From the NCBI RefSeq assembly GCF_034048115.1, contig NZ_CP139145.1, positions 2,852,001 through 2,916,000 on the forward strand: a stretch of 64,000 nucleotides of DNA. The letters run 5' to 3'. The notes under the pieces are model-generated. The model was not told the DNA's origin. It searched no databases and saw only the letters and a program-made list of their open reading frames with translations. This document shows positions 25,147-34,815 of the stretch, piece by piece (the first letter of the stretch is position 1; every line of letters starts with the position of its first letter). The position numbers and the translations under genes were made by a program. This stretch comes from Pseudarthrobacter sp. IC2-21 (GTDB taxonomy: Bacteria > Actinomycetota > Actinomycetes > Actinomycetales > Micrococcaceae).

Positions 25147-26223
25147 TCAGTCGCGTGACCGGCGTCCGCCGAGGGCGCGGCTGACGTCGCCGGCTTCCTT
25201 CAGGGTTGCGCGGAGTTCCTTGGGCAGGGAGAACAGCAGGTCTTCCTCGGCGGTGACCACTTCCTCCACCGAGCCGTAGCCGTAGTCCGCGAGCAGGCGC
25301 AGGACATCTGTGACCAGGACCTCCGGAACCGAAGCGCCGGACGTGACACCCACGGTCGCGACCCCCTCGAACCAGGCCTCGTCCACTTCATTGGCGAAGT
25401 CCACCCGGTAGGAAGCTTTGGCGCCATACTCCAGGGCGACTTCTACCAGCCGGACCGAGTTCGACGAATTCGCCGATCCCACCACAATGACCAGGTCGGC
25501 CTGGGGCGAGATCTTCTTGATGGCCACCTGGCGGTTGGTGGTGGCGTAGCAGATGTCATCACTGGGCGGATCCTGCAGCGTGGGGAAGCGCTCCTTGAGC
25601 AGCCGCACGGTCTCCATCGTCTCGTCGACGCTCAGCGTGGTCTGGGAGAGCCAGATGACCTTTTCGGGATCCCGGACGGTGACCTTGTCCACTTCGTGCG
25701 GGCCGTTGATGATTTGGATGTGTTCGGGGGCTTCGCCGGCCGTACCTTCAACTTCCTCGTGACCGTCGTGGCCGATCAGGAGGATATCGAAGTCATCCTT
25801 GGCGAACCGGACGGCTTCCTTATGGACCTTGGTCACCAGAGGGCAGGTGGCGTCGATGGTGCGCAGGCCGCGGTCCTCGGCCGACTGAACCACCGCGGGC
25901 GACACGCCATGGGCGGAAAAAATCACGAGGGCGCCTTCGGGCACTTCGTCGGTTTCGTCCACAAAGATGGCGCCCTGGGCCTCGAGCGAGCTTACAACGT
26001 GGACGTTGTGCACTATCTGCTTGCGGACATACACGGGCGGGCCGTAGTGCTCCAGGGCCTTTTCCACCGCTATGACTGCCCGGTCCACGCCGGCGCAATA
26101 GCCTCGGGGAGCTGCGAGCAGGACCTTTTTGGGGCCTGATACCGGCGCTGCGGCAGATACTTCCTCAGGCGAGCGCCGCCTTCGCGGGACAGTTGGCATC
26201 GAAAGGGAAACGGAGGAGGTCAT
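25147..26223 (-). CDS. ispH: 4-hydroxy-3-methylbut-2-enyl diphosphate reductase
   Basis: A 358-residue IspH/LytB, the last enzyme of the MEP isoprenoid pathway, yielding IPP and DMAPP. The three Fe-S cysteines are in [23 protein letters not shown] and [11 protein letters not shown]. Substrate-binding residues are in [23 protein letters not shown] and [15 protein letters not shown]. About 30 extra N-terminal residues precede [12 protein letters not shown], so a later start is possible, but no good internal start codon with a ribosome site stands out. It is flanked by a membrane protein gene on the same strand, 10 bp upstream. Confidence 0.94.
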   Translation of the reverse strand: MTSSVSLSMPTVPRRRRSPEEVSAAAPVSGPKKVLLAAPRGYCAGVDRAVIAVEKALEHYGPPVYVRKQIVHNVHVVSSLEAQGAIFVDETDEVPEGALVIFSAHGVSPAVVQSAEDRGLRTIDATCPLVTKVHKEAVRFAKDDFDILLIGHDGHEEVEGTAGEAPEHIQIINGPHEVDKVTVRDPEKVIWLSQTTLSVDETMETVRLLKERFPTLQDPPSDDICYATTNRQVAIKKISPQADLVIVVGSANSSNSVRLVEVALEYGAKASYRVDFANEVDEAWFEGVATVGVTSGASVPEVLVTDVLRLLADYGYGSVEEVVTAEEDLLFSLPKELRATLKEAGDVSRALGGRRSRD

Positions 26224-26232
26224 GCCTCCATG

Positions 26233-27084
26233 CTACCGGTTGGGCCGTCGCCGCCCCGGCGACGCGATCCTGGTCACAAGGCCTGCAACGAGAAGCGCGC
26301 CGCCGGCAATGAGGGCTCCCGTGACCCACGGTCCGAAGCTATTGGAAGCAGCCCCCACGAACTCGTTCTTGAACATGTCCGCGATGCCATTGCCGCTGGC
26401 TGTCCGCAGCACCGCGTCGCGCGCCGCGGCGGAGCCGAGGGTCCACAGGCCCGCCAGCACGAGGGCCCCGAAGCCCACACAGACGAGCACTGTCCATTTG
26501 CGGCGGGCGGCCACCAGGGCCAGGGCGAACGCAATTCCAGCGCCGATGGCCATCGGATAACCCAGCGGGGCGTACGCGGTCAGGCCCGCGATCAGCTGGC
26601 GCTGGCCCGACTGCCCAACCTTGATCAGCGTTTGTTTGGGCGCATCCAGCGGCAGCCCGGTTGCGCGGGAGATTTCCCCTGTCGCCAGCGCCACCAGGGG
26701 TGCAACGTCCAAGGTGAGCGACGACGACGAGTCCGCTTCGCGAGGCGATGCGGCCGGGTCGGCGAAGCTGAGCCGGTGGCTCCGGCGCAGGGTTTCCTCC
26801 CAGGCCGCAGGGTAACCGGGCAGCCCTGTCAGGGATCCTGCCGCTGCTTCAAGGACCGGCTTGACCAGACCGGCAAGGGCGTCCGGTACCGCGGCGGTGT
26901 CGATGGTGCCCACGGTTGCGGCGGCCAGCCGTTGCTGGAACCCGGCGTCCTGCCCGAGCGGTGCCGCCAGCGCTACGAACCCATCCTCCTGGACGATGTT
27001 GCGGTCGGCCCAGATCGCAGGGATTGCCACGGCGGACAGCAGAAGGCCAAGAACGGCAGCGACGGCCGAGACAAAGGTACGCAA
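26233..27084 (-). CDS. membrane protein of unknown function
   Basis: A 283-residue protein with an N-terminal membrane segment (FVSAVAAVLGLLLSAVAIPAIW), a long ~140-residue extracytoplasmic part (VQEDGFVALAAPLGQDAGFQQRLAAATVGTIDT...), and three C-terminal hydrophobic segments (~175-195, ~200-222, ~248-270). It ends in a basic tail, SPGRRRPNR. The topology of TM, large outer domain and TM cluster resembles actinobacterial proteins that follow or precede ispH/xseA, but I cannot name a family. It is divergent from xseA across a region carrying a perfect 18-bp inverted repeat. Confidence 0.75.
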   Translation of the reverse strand: MRTFVSAVAAVLGLLLSAVAIPAIWADRNIVQEDGFVALAAPLGQDAGFQQRLAAATVGTIDTAAVPDALAGLVKPVLEAAAGSLTGLPGYPAAWEETLRRSHRLSFADPAASPREADSSSSLTLDVAPLVALATGEISRATGLPLDAPKQTLIKVGQSGQRQLIAGLTAYAPLGYPMAIGAGIAFALALVAARRKWTVLVCVGFGALVLAGLWTLGSAAARDAVLRTASGNGIADMFKNEFVGAASNSFGPWVTGALIAGGALLVAGLVTRIASPGRRRPNR

Positions 27085-27163
27085 AACGGGTCCTTACTGG
27101 TTGGGGCGGCTAAGCCATCATAGGGCCGGTCCCCGGACAGGGGATGTCAGCCCCGGGTGGTAA

Positions 27164-27214
27164 AGCTTATGGATAAGGTTGAATGACAGCCGCCACCAAC
27201 CTTATCCATAAGCT
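27164..27214. promoter_or_regulatory. perfect 18-bp inverted repeat before xseA
   Basis: AGCTTATGGATAAGGTTG (27164-27181) and CAACCTTATCCATAAGCT (27197-27214) are exact inverted copies 15 bp apart. Each arm contains TTATCCATA, one base from the DnaA box TTATCCACA. It lies between divergent starts (27084 and 27279), so a terminator role is unlikely. An operator or 5'-UTR hairpin controlling xseA is more plausible. Confidence 0.65.
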
Positions 27215-27278
27215 GCACCAGCACTTGCGAACAAAGGACCTGTCATGCCTCCAGCTACACCTCCCCGGGGCACAGCAC

Positions 27279-28604
27279 ATGTCTGAACAGGCTGCCCTTC
27301 CCGGCACCGGCGCGTCGACTCTTCCCGCCACCGCCGCCGACACCACCCCGGACAATCCGTGGCCCCTGCAGCTGCTCTCCCAGAAACTCAAGATCCATAT
27401 CGACCGTGCGCCGGCAGCCTGGGTGGAGGGCCAGGTCATCGAAATGAACCGCCGCGGAGGCAACGCCTACCTGACGCTGCGGGACGTGGATGCGGAAGTT
27501 TCGCTGCCTGCGTCCGTCTGGACCAAGATCCTTGACCGGCAGAACCTGCCGCTGGAGCGTGGCTCCCGCGTGGTGGCGCTGCTCAAACCGGAGTTCTGGC
27601 TCAAGACCGGCCGCCTGAACATGCAGGTCCGGGACATCCGGCCAGTTGGCCTGGGCGACCTCCTGGCCCGCATCGAACGCCTTCGCCAGGCTCTCGCCGC
27701 CGAGGGGCTCTTTGCCGATTCAAGGAAGAAGCCGCTCCCGATGCTCCCGCACAGGATCGGGCTGATCACCGGGCGCGACTCGGACGCCAAGAAGGACGTC
27801 CTGCAAAATGCCGCCCTGCGCTGGCCGGCGGTTGAATTCGAAATCCGCGAAGTCGCCGTCCAGGGCAACACCGCGGTGTCCCAGATCGTCCGTGCCCTTC
27901 GGGAGCTGGACGGCCGCCAGGACGTGGACGTCATTGTCATCGCCCGCGGCGGCGGGGCGCTGGAGGATCTGCTGCCGTTCAACAGCGAGGAACTGATCCG
28001 CGCCGTGGCCGCAGCGGTCACTCCGGTCGTCAGTGCCATCGGCCACGAGGCGGACCGGCCCCTGCTCGACGACGTCGCCGATCTTCGCGCCTCGACACCC
28101 ACCGACGCCGCCAAGCGGATTGTGCCTGACGTTGCCGAAGAACTGGCCAGCGTGCGGCAGGCGCGGGAATACCTGCGGCGGTGCATTGCCAGGCTGGTGG
28201 AGCGCGAGACGGACCGGCTCGCGTCACTCCATTCCCGGCCGGTCCTTGCCAGCCCCGAGGGCATGGTCACGGTGCGCGCTGAGGAACTCGAACGGCTCCT
28301 GAGGCGGTCGTCGACGGCCGTCAGCTCAACCGTGGTCCGGGCGACTGACCAGCTGATCCATCTGCAGGCCCAAGTGCGCTCATTGTCGCCGCAAAAGACC
28401 CTCGACCGCGGCTACGCGGTCGTGGAACTCGCCGACGGCCGGCCGGCCCGGCCCACGGAAGCCGCTGGCCATGCTGTGGTCCGCAACCCTTCCGAGGCGC
28501 CCCGCGGGACAGCATTGTCCGTGCGGGTCGCCGACGGCCGGTTCGGCGCCACCTCCACCGGCGAACTTACACAAGGAGAAACACATGCCCGAGACAAAGC
28601 CTGA
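27279..28604 (+). CDS. xseA: exodeoxyribonuclease VII large subunit
   Basis: A 441-residue nuclease subunit that degrades single-stranded DNA from both ends. An N-terminal OB fold (~20-125: [42 protein letters not shown]) precedes the catalytic domain with [40 protein letters not shown] and [29 protein letters not shown]. The C-terminal helices and final domain ([11 protein letters not shown]) complete the family. ATG 27279 is chosen because upstream codons encode the palindromic region. It overlaps xseB by 20 bp. Confidence 0.95.
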   Translation: MSEQAALPGTGASTLPATAADTTPDNPWPLQLLSQKLKIHIDRAPAAWVEGQVIEMNRRGGNAYLTLRDVDAEVSLPASVWTKILDRQNLPLERGSRVVALLKPEFWLKTGRLNMQVRDIRPVGLGDLLARIERLRQALAAEGLFADSRKKPLPMLPHRIGLITGRDSDAKKDVLQNAALRWPAVEFEIREVAVQGNTAVSQIVRALRELDGRQDVDVIVIARGGGALEDLLPFNSEELIRAVAAAVTPVVSAIGHEADRPLLDDVADLRASTPTDAAKRIVPDVAEELASVRQAREYLRRCIARLVERETDRLASLHSRPVLASPEGMVTVRAEELERLLRRSSTAVSSTVVRATDQLIHLQAQVRSLSPQKTLDRGYAVVELADGRPARPTEAAGHAVVRNPSEAPRGTALSVRVADGRFGATSTGELTQGETHARDKA

Positions 28605-28803
28605 CCCGGAAATCGACGCCCTCAGCTACGAGGAAGCCCGCGAGCAGCTGGTCCTGGTGGTGGGCAAGCTCGAGGCCGGCGGTGCCAGCCTCGAGGAATC
28701 CCTGGCGCTGTGGGAGCGTGGTGAAGCCCTGGCCAAACGCTGCGAGGAGTGGCTGGAAGGGGCACGCAAGCGGCTCGCTGCCGCCCGCGACCAGCCCCTC
28801 TAG
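28585..28803 (+). CDS. xseB: exodeoxyribonuclease VII small subunit
   Basis: A 72-residue small subunit. The signature [46 protein letters not shown] forms the two-helix hairpin that coats the large subunit. ATG 28585 has AAGGAG about 7 bp upstream, inside the end of xseA. The 20-bp overlap couples translation of the two subunits. Its stop overlaps the convergent ppk2 stop by 4 bp. Confidence 0.95.
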   Translation: MPETKPDPEIDALSYEEAREQLVLVVGKLEAGGASLEESLALWERGEALAKRCEEWLEGARKRLAAARDQPL

Positions 28804-29654
28804 GAGCGTTCAACCAGCTCCCGTTCGATCGGGACATCGAACTCAGCTTTCGGCCATTCCAGCCGGAGGTCGCTGAGCGCAGCGAGGACCAACTGCTGCA
28901 CCGCGATCCGCGCATACCATTTCTTGTTGGCTGGAACCACGTACCAGGGCGCGTGATCCTTGCTGGTCTCGTCGAAGGCGGCCTGGTAGGCGTCCATGTA
29001 GTCCTGCCAGAAGGCGCGTTCCTTCAGATCGCCGCCACTGTACTTCCAGTGTTTGGCGGGGTCGTCAAGCCTGGCCAGGAGCCGGGCCTTCTGTTCGTCC
29101 TTGCTGATGTTGAGCATCACCTTGATGACCGTGGTGCCCGCATCGGTCTGCCGCCGCTCAAACTCGTTGATGGCACGGTACCGGCGCTTGAGTTCCTCAG
29201 GGGTTACCCAGTTGTGGACCTTGTGGATGAGGACATCCTCATAGTGGGAGCGGTCGAAGATCCCCACCATGCCAGCAGCGGGGACGGCCTTCTCGATCCG
29301 CCAGAGGAAATCGTAGGACTTCTCCTCCTCGGTGGGCGCCTTGAATGCCTTGAACTGGACGCCCTGCGGATCCATGGTGGCCATGACGTGATTGACGATC
29401 CCGCCCTTGCCGGCCGTGTCCATGGCCTGCAGCACCAGGAGGATCCGTTTCCTGCCGCCGAACCGGGACTCTGCAAACAACATTTCCTGCAAGGCCGTGA
29501 GCTTTCCGTCCAGATCGGCCAGCAGGGCCTCACCGTCGGCCTTGTTTCCGCTGTACCCAGGGGTCGCATCAGGGTCAGCCTTGGCAAGGGAGAAACCTTT
29601 CCCCACCTTCAGCGTGTCGGCAGGATGCTTCTCAAATTCCACGATTCCGGCCAC
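28800..29654 (-). CDS. ppk2: polyphosphate kinase 2 family protein
   Basis: A 284-residue PPK2. The P-loop-like motif is [17 protein letters not shown], and the Walker B/lid region has [18 protein letters not shown] and [36 protein letters not shown]. The end [16 protein letters not shown] is family-typical. PPK2 enzymes transfer phosphate between polyphosphate and nucleotides; single-domain members of this length commonly phosphorylate NDPs or NMPs, and the class cannot be fixed by eye. It is convergent with xseB and follows an aminotransferase on the opposite side. Confidence 0.92.
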   Translation of the reverse strand: MAGIVEFEKHPADTLKVGKGFSLAKADPDATPGYSGNKADGEALLADLDGKLTALQEMLFAESRFGGRKRILLVLQAMDTAGKGGIVNHVMATMDPQGVQFKAFKAPTEEEKSYDFLWRIEKAVPAAGMVGIFDRSHYEDVLIHKVHNWVTPEELKRRYRAINEFERRQTDAGTTVIKVMLNISKDEQKARLLARLDDPAKHWKYSGGDLKERAFWQDYMDAYQAAFDETSKDHAPWYVVPANKKWYARIAVQQLVLAALSDLRLEWPKAEFDVPIERELVERS

Positions 29655-29703
29655 GGCGGTCCCTTCCGATCGTTCCGCGCGCCAAGAAGCGCGTCACCAC
29701 AGG

Positions 29704-30924
29704 CTAGTTCCCTTTGTACCTGCTCAGGAAGTCCCCCATGCGGTTGATGGCCTCTTCGAGGTCCTTCACCAGCGGCAGGGTCACCATCCGGAAGTGGTCC
29801 GGGCGGACCCAGTTGAACGCCCTGCCGTGCGAGACCAGGATTTTTTGCTCGCGGAGGAGATCCAGGACGAACTTCTCGTCGTCACGGATGTGGTAGACCT
29901 CGGGATCGAGTTTCGGGAAGAGGTACATGGCCCCCCGTGCCTGCTGCGTGCTGACCCCGGGAATGGCGTTGAGCATGTCGTAGGCCTTGTTGCGCTGCTC
30001 GAGCAGCCGGCCTCCGGGCAGGATCAGGTCGTTGATGCTCTGGTAGCCGCCGAGGGCCGTCTGGATGGCGTGCTGGGCCGGAACGTTCGCGCACAGGCGC
30101 ATGTTCGCCAGCAGGCTGATGCCCTCCAGGTAGTCTGCGGCATCCTTCTTGGGCCCGGAAATGGCCATCCAGCCGGCCCGGTAGCCGCACACGCGGTAGG
30201 CCTTGGAAAGTCCGCTGAAGGTAAGGCAGAGGACGTCGTCCCCCGTCAGGCCGGCCAGGTTGATGTGCACGGCGTCTTCGTACAGGATCTTCTCGTAAAT
30301 TTCGTCGGCGAAGATCACCAGCCCGTGTTTTTCGGCGAGGGCCACGATCTTTTTCAGCGTCTCCTCCGGGTACACGGCACCGGTGGGATTGTTGGGGTTG
30401 ATCACCACGATGCCCTTGGTCCGGGGCGTGATCTTGGCCTCCATGTCCTCAAGGTCGGGCTGCCAGCCGGATTCCTCATCGCACAGGTAGTGCACGGGTT
30501 TGCCGCCGGCGAGGGCGACGGAGGCGGTCCACAGCGGGTAGTCCGGCGTCGGGATCAGCACTTCATCGCCGACGTCGAGCAGCGCCATGAGGGACATGGT
30601 GATCAGCTCGCTGACGCCGTTGCCCAGGTAGATGTCGTCAACGTGGATGTTCTGGATGCCGCGGGTCTGGTAGTACTGCGAGACGGCGGTGCGGGCCGAG
30701 AAAATGCCGCGGGAGTCGCTGTAGCCCTGGGCATGCGGCAGGTGGCGGATCATGTCCACTAGGATGGCGTCCGGCGCTTCGAATCCAAACGGCGCAGGGT
30801 TTCCGATGTTCAGCTTGAGGATGCGGTGACCCTCCGCCTCCATCTGCTGGGCGGCCAGGAGAATCGGTCCACGGATGTCGTAAAGGACGTTGCGAAGCTT
30901 GGTGGACTGCTTGAATTCTGCCAT
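29704..30924 (-). CDS. PLP-dependent aminotransferase, AlaA-like
   Basis: A 406-residue fold-type I aminotransferase. Diagnostic stretches include ILKLNIGNPAPFGFEAPDAIL, NGVSELITMSLMALLDVGDEVLIPTPDYPLWTA, IVVINPNNPTGAVYPEE, and FADEIYEKILYEDA. The PLP lysine is in TFSGLSKAYRVCGYRAGWM. The FNWVRPDHFRMVTLPL end is characteristic of alanine/glutamate-pyruvate transaminases (AlaA/YfbQ group). The substrate pair is likely alanine and 2-oxoglutarate. It lies 49 bp beyond ppk2 on the same strand. Confidence 0.92.
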   Translation of the reverse strand: MAEFKQSTKLRNVLYDIRGPILLAAQQMEAEGHRILKLNIGNPAPFGFEAPDAILVDMIRHLPHAQGYSDSRGIFSARTAVSQYYQTRGIQNIHVDDIYLGNGVSELITMSLMALLDVGDEVLIPTPDYPLWTASVALAGGKPVHYLCDEESGWQPDLEDMEAKITPRTKGIVVINPNNPTGAVYPEETLKKIVALAEKHGLVIFADEIYEKILYEDAVHINLAGLTGDDVLCLTFSGLSKAYRVCGYRAGWMAISGPKKDAADYLEGISLLANMRLCANVPAQHAIQTALGGYQSINDLILPGGRLLEQRNKAYDMLNAIPGVSTQQARGAMYLFPKLDPEVYHIRDDEKFVLDLLREQKILVSHGRAFNWVRPDHFRMVTLPLVKDLEEAINRMGDFLSRYKGN

Positions 30925-30991
30925 CCATCAAATATGCCACAGGAAGGATGTGCTTCCGTTGAGACCTCGGACACACCTGCGCGTCCCGCGA

Positions 30992-31036
30992 ACGACGGCG
31001 GCTGCCGGACCTTGTGGGTCCGGCAGCCGCCGTCGT
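30992..31036. terminator. hairpin terminator of the osmoprotectant operon
   Basis: ACGACGGCGGCTGCCGGAC (30992-31010) and GTCCGGCAGCCGCCGTCGT (31018-31036) are perfect inverted 19-mers with a 7-nt loop. It follows the last gene of the operon, transcribed leftward with stop at 31059, and insulates the aminotransferase promoter. Confidence 0.85.
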
Positions 31037-31058
31037 GGTCATCGCAGGACGTGAGAGG

Positions 31059-32018
31059 TTACTTCACGATGCCTTTGTCCTTCAGCCAGGAAGCCGCCGC
31101 ATCCTTGGGGTTCTGCTTCTGGCTCCCGCTGACGGCCCGGTTGAGGTTGATCAGGTCATCAGTGGTCAGGATCTTCGACACGCCGTTCAGCGCTTCCTTG
31201 GCCTTGTCTGTCATCTTGGCCTTGTTGTAGAGGGGAAGGACCTGCTGGGCTTTGAAGTTGTTCTTGGGGTCGTCCAGCACCACCAGGTCGTTGTCCGCGA
31301 TGGACGGGGTGGTGGTGTAGATATCGGCCACCTGGACGTCATCGGTCAGCAGCGCCTGAAGTGTCAGGTTGCCGCCACCGTCGCTGAACGGCTTGAGCCC
31401 CTTCATTTCGCAGCCGTAGTTCTTCTTCAGGCCGGGGAAGCCGTAGGGCCGGGTCTCGAAGGTGGCAGGCGCGCCCATGGTCAGGTCCTTACAGACCTTG
31501 GCCAGGTCCTCGATGGACTTCAGCTGGTATTTCTCGGCGGTGGCCTTGGTGACCACCATGGCGTCCTTGTCTTCAGCCTTTGACGCGTCCAGGACCGCCA
31601 GTCCGTCCGGGAGCTTGCCGGGCAGGGCTTTATAGACGTCGTCCGCTGCAACTTCCGGGGCCGAGGCGTCAAAGTAGGACAGCAGGTTGCCGGTGTAGTC
31701 CGGCACCAGGTCCACCGAGCCGTCCTGGACGGCCTTGACGTAAATTTCGCGGGAGCCGATGTTCGGCTTGGTGCTGGCAGTCACGCCGGCGGCGTTGAGC
31801 GCGCCCGCGTAGATTTCCGCAATGATCTGACTCTCGGGGAAGTCCGCCGAGCCCACCACCAGGGACCCGCCTCCGCTGCCGCCGCTTGCAGCGCTGGTGC
31901 TTGGCGCAGCCAGCGGGTTGCCGCCGCCGCACGCGGTCAGCGCTACGGCCAGGCCGACGCCGGCGGCCAGGCCGGCCAGTCCCCGGCGGGTGACGGTTGT
32001 CCGGTCGTTATCTTTCAT
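31059..32018 (-). CDS. osmoprotectant (glycine betaine/choline-type) ABC substrate-binding lipoprotein
   Basis: A 319-residue OpuAC/ProX-type binding protein. The signal peptide ends at the lipobox LTACGGG. The mature domain has LVVGSADFPESQIIAEIYAGALNAAGV and VDLVPDYTGNLLSYFDAS, the region forming the ligand pocket in quaternary-ammonium-binding proteins. The start overlaps the upstream permease stop by 11 bp. It is the last gene in a four-gene operon (ATPase, permease, permease, binding protein), ending in a strong hairpin. The exact ligand (betaine, choline, ectoine, carnitine) cannot be read. Confidence 0.92.
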   Translation of the reverse strand: MKDNDRTTVTRRGLAGLAAGVGLAVALTACGGGNPLAAPSTSAASGGSGGGSLVVGSADFPESQIIAEIYAGALNAAGVTASTKPNIGSREIYVKAVQDGSVDLVPDYTGNLLSYFDASAPEVAADDVYKALPGKLPDGLAVLDASKAEDKDAMVVTKATAEKYQLKSIEDLAKVCKDLTMGAPATFETRPYGFPGLKKNYGCEMKGLKPFSDGGGNLTLQALLTDDVQVADIYTTTPSIADNDLVVLDDPKNNFKAQQVLPLYNKAKMTDKAKEALNGVSKILTTDDLINLNRAVSGSQKQNPKDAAASWLKDKGIVK

Positions 32019-32760
32019 AGGTACCTCCTTGAACAGCAGCTGGCGCAGGCGCGGCAGCTGGGAGATCGGCGGTGGCCGTGCGGCTACCGCGGGGATCGGT
32101 TTTGAGGCCCGGCGAAAGAATGGTTCTTTGCACGGCGGCCAGGATCAGGTCAACAACGATTGCCAGCCCGGCGATGAGCAGCGAGCCGGCAAGCATGCGG
32201 GGAAAGTCCTGCAGGACCAGCCCGTCAAACAGGTACCGGCCCAGACCGCCCAGCGGCAGGTAGGCCACCACGGAGACCGTGGCGATGACCTGCAGGACGG
32301 CGGTGCGGATGCCGCCGAACATCACCTGCAGTCCGTTAGGCACCTCCACCTTGAAGAGGATCTGCAGTTCGGTCATGCCCATGGCCCGTGCGGCATCCAC
32401 CACGGTCCTGTCCACGCTGGAGATCCCGGCGTAGGTGCCGGCGAGAAGGGGCGGGACCGTGAGGATCACCAGGGCCCAGACCGGGGGCATCAGGCTGCTT
32501 CCGGCAAGGAGGGCAAAGAGGACCAGCAGGCCCAGGGTCGGCAGGGCGCGCAGCGCACCCGCCACCGCAACGGCCACCACCCGCCCGCGGCCGGTGTGCC
32601 CGATGTAGAGCCCGGTGGGGACCGCGATCGCCGCCGCAATGACGAGCACCAGCGCACTGTACTGGAGGTGTTCGCTCAGCCGGACGGGGATTCCTGAGCT
32701 GCCGGTCCAGTGGACCGGGTCCGCGAGCCAGCCGATGGTGTCCGTGAAGATGTTGCTCAT
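32008..32760 (-). CDS. osmoprotectant ABC transporter permease 2
   Basis: A 250-residue OpuCB/ProW-like permease with about six membrane segments. LVIAAAIAVPTGLYIGHTGRGRVVAVAVAGALRALPTLGLLVLFAL and VDAARAMGMTELQILFKVEVPNGLQVMFGGIRTAVLQVIATV (EAA loop) are diagnostic. ATG 32760 overlaps the stop of permease 1 by 4 bp. A tail of ~25 hydrophilic residues (DPRGSRTATADLPAAAPAPAAVQGG) extends past the last TM. It acts as a heterodimer with permease 1. Confidence 0.92.
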   Translation of the reverse strand: MSNIFTDTIGWLADPVHWTGSSGIPVRLSEHLQYSALVLVIAAAIAVPTGLYIGHTGRGRVVAVAVAGALRALPTLGLLVLFALLAGSSLMPPVWALVILTVPPLLAGTYAGISSVDRTVVDAARAMGMTELQILFKVEVPNGLQVMFGGIRTAVLQVIATVSVVAYLPLGGLGRYLFDGLVLQDFPRMLAGSLLIAGLAIVVDLILAAVQRTILSPGLKTDPRGSRTATADLPAAAPAPAAVQGGTYER

Positions 32761-33467
32761 GGCGCGGCTCCTGTATGCACAGTGGCGTCGGCCACGTACT
32801 GTGCGCTGACCGGCACCGAGGGGCCGGCCACTTTGGCGGCCCGGGTCCACGGGGTGAGCAGCCTCTCAAGGAGCACCAGCACGGCGTCCATCAGCAGCGC
32901 GAGCACCAGGATGGCCAGGATTCCCACCACAACCTCGGTGACGAAGTTGCGTTGCAGTCCGTCGGTGAACAGCATCCCCAGGTTGCCCACACCCAGGAGG
33001 GCAGCGACGCTCACCAGGGAAATGTTGCTGACGGACACCACGCGCAGCCCGGCAAACATGACCGGGAGGGAAAGCGGCAGATCGATCTGCACGAACCGGA
33101 GCCAGGGCTTGTAGCCCATGGCGGTGGCCGCCTGCCGGAGGTCCTCCTCCACGGAGTCAAATGCGTCAAGGGCCGCCCGCACCAGCAGGGCCACGGCATA
33201 AAGGGTCAACGCGACAATGACGTTGAGCGGGTCAAGGATCCGGGTCGCCAGGAGGGAGGGCAGGATGATGAACAGGGCAAGGGACGGGATGGTGTACAGC
33301 AGTGAACTGGCCGTCACCACAACGGATCTCAGCGCGGGATGGGTCCGGGCCAGCTGGGCGAGGGGAATGGAAATGACCAGCCCCAGGACCATCGGGATCA
33401 GCGCGAGGACGAGGTGCTGCCCTGCCCTCTCCAGGACCATTCCGCTGTTCGCCAGAAACCACTCCAT
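32757..33467 (-). CDS. osmoprotectant ABC transporter permease 1
   Basis: A 236-residue OpuC-type permease. Key stretches: HLVLALIPMVLGLVISIPLAQLA, LLYTIPSLALFIILPSLL, and the EAA loop RQAATAMGYKPWLRFVQIDLPLSLPVMFAGLRVVSVSNISLVSVAALLGVGNLG. The start base overlaps the ATPase stop by 1 bp (33467), so all four genes are translationally coupled. It pairs with permease 2 to form the channel. Confidence 0.92.
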   Translation of the reverse strand: MEWFLANSGMVLERAGQHLVLALIPMVLGLVISIPLAQLARTHPALRSVVVTASSLLYTIPSLALFIILPSLLATRILDPLNVIVALTLYAVALLVRAALDAFDSVEEDLRQAATAMGYKPWLRFVQIDLPLSLPVMFAGLRVVSVSNISLVSVAALLGVGNLGMLFTDGLQRNFVTEVVVGILAILVLALLMDAVLVLLERLLTPWTRAAKVAGPSVPVSAQYVADATVHTGAAP

Positions 33468-34555
33468 CAGAGTGCAGCCTGTCTTACCTGCCGGGCCGCC
33501 TCGATGACTTCCAGGACTTCCTGTGCCCTGATGGCACCAAGGACCCTGCCCTCACCGTCCACGGCCACGCCCTGGCCGGACGGGGAGGAAAGCGCTGAGT
33601 CCAGGGCCCGCCGCAAGGATTCGCCCGGATGGAACAGGGAGCCTCCCGGGATCAGGTCAGTATTGGTTCCCGGCCGCGCCCAGCCCAGGGGCCGCATGCC
33701 CTCATCCACCACAAGCTGCCAGTCGGTCACGGCTGCAGGGTCGCCGTCGAACTGGCCGCCGCGAACTATCAGCGTGGGCACCCGATGGATGGTCACGGCG
33801 TCGGACGTGGTGAACCCGAGGTGGCGGAAGCCCCGGTCCCGTCCCACAAAGGAGGCCACAAAGTCGTTCGCCGGGGCACGCAGAATCTCTTCGGGAGTGG
33901 AGTACTGTGCCAGCTTCCCGCCGACGGCGAACACGGCCACCTTGTCGCCGAGAATGGTGGCTTCGTCAATGTCGTGGGTCACGAAGACAATGGTCTTGGC
34001 GAGGTCCTGCTGCAGCCTCAGGAGCTCCTGTTGCAGTTCGTCCCGGACCACCGGGTCCACGGCGCTGAACGGCTCGTCCATCAGGAGGATGGGCGGATCG
34101 GCGGCGAGCGCCCGGGCCACGCCAACGCGCTGCTGCTGGCCGCCGGAGAGTTGGGACGGATACCGCTTGCCGAGCGATGAAGCCAGCCCGACGACGTCGA
34201 GCAGTTCCGTGGCACGCCTGCGGGCCTCCGCCTTGGAGACACCGTTCAGGCGGGGCACGGTGGCGATGTTATCCAGCACGGAGCGGTGGGGCATCAGGCC
34301 GGAGGACTGCATCACATAACCCATGGACCGGCGTAATTCCGCGGCTGCAACCGTGGTGACGTCACGCCCGTCCACGGTGATAACGCCCGAGGTGGGCTCC
34401 ACCATGCGGTTGATCATTCGCAGGGACGTGGTCTTGCCGCAGCCGGAGGGTCCCACAAAAACGGTGATGGATCCTTTGTCGATGGACATAGTGAGGCTGT
34501 CCACGGCCGGATTCCCGCCCTCGTACTGCTTGGTGACGCTCTGGAACTCGATCAT
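33467..34555 (-). CDS. osmoprotectant ABC transporter ATP-binding protein
   Basis: A 362-residue ATPase of the OpuCA/ProV group. Walker A GPSGCGKTTSLRMIN, signature LSGGQQQRVGVARALA, Walker B LLMDEPFSAVD and switch His FVTHDIDEA are intact. After ~240 residues a CBS-like regulatory region follows (RVPTLIVRGGQF...LDSALSSPSGQGVAVDGEGRVLGAIRAQEVLEVI), in OpuCA often an osmosensing or nucleotide-sensing module. ATG 34555 is preferred over ATG 34567 because MIEFQSVTKQY is the standard N-terminus. It is the first gene of the operon; the 260-bp upstream region probably holds the promoter. Confidence 0.92.
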   Translation of the reverse strand: MIEFQSVTKQYEGGNPAVDSLTMSIDKGSITVFVGPSGCGKTTSLRMINRMVEPTSGVITVDGRDVTTVAAAELRRSMGYVMQSSGLMPHRSVLDNIATVPRLNGVSKAEARRRATELLDVVGLASSLGKRYPSQLSGGQQQRVGVARALAADPPILLMDEPFSAVDPVVRDELQQELLRLQQDLAKTIVFVTHDIDEATILGDKVAVFAVGGKLAQYSTPEEILRAPANDFVASFVGRDRGFRHLGFTTSDAVTIHRVPTLIVRGGQFDGDPAAVTDWQLVVDEGMRPLGWARPGTNTDLIPGGSLFHPGESLRRALDSALSSPSGQGVAVDGEGRVLGAIRAQEVLEVIEAARQVRQAAL

Positions 34556-34815
34556 GGCTGGGTCCATTCCCGGACTTTACCCGTTCTGTTGGGACGGCAT
34601 CGGACGGTGAAGCGGTGGTCGTAAGCTCGCTGATATTTACCGTAGCGCAATCAGTTCCCCGCGTAACCAGATCCGCGGGCAATTCCGGGCAAGCGAATCC
34701 CTACTGTAACCATTCATTCGTTGCCCTGCCCTGTCCGGATGGGTCCTGGGAAAGGTTGATGTGCCTCCGCGGGCGTGTGCCTGACACGGGACCCGTCCGG
34801 ACCTAGAGTGGGACT

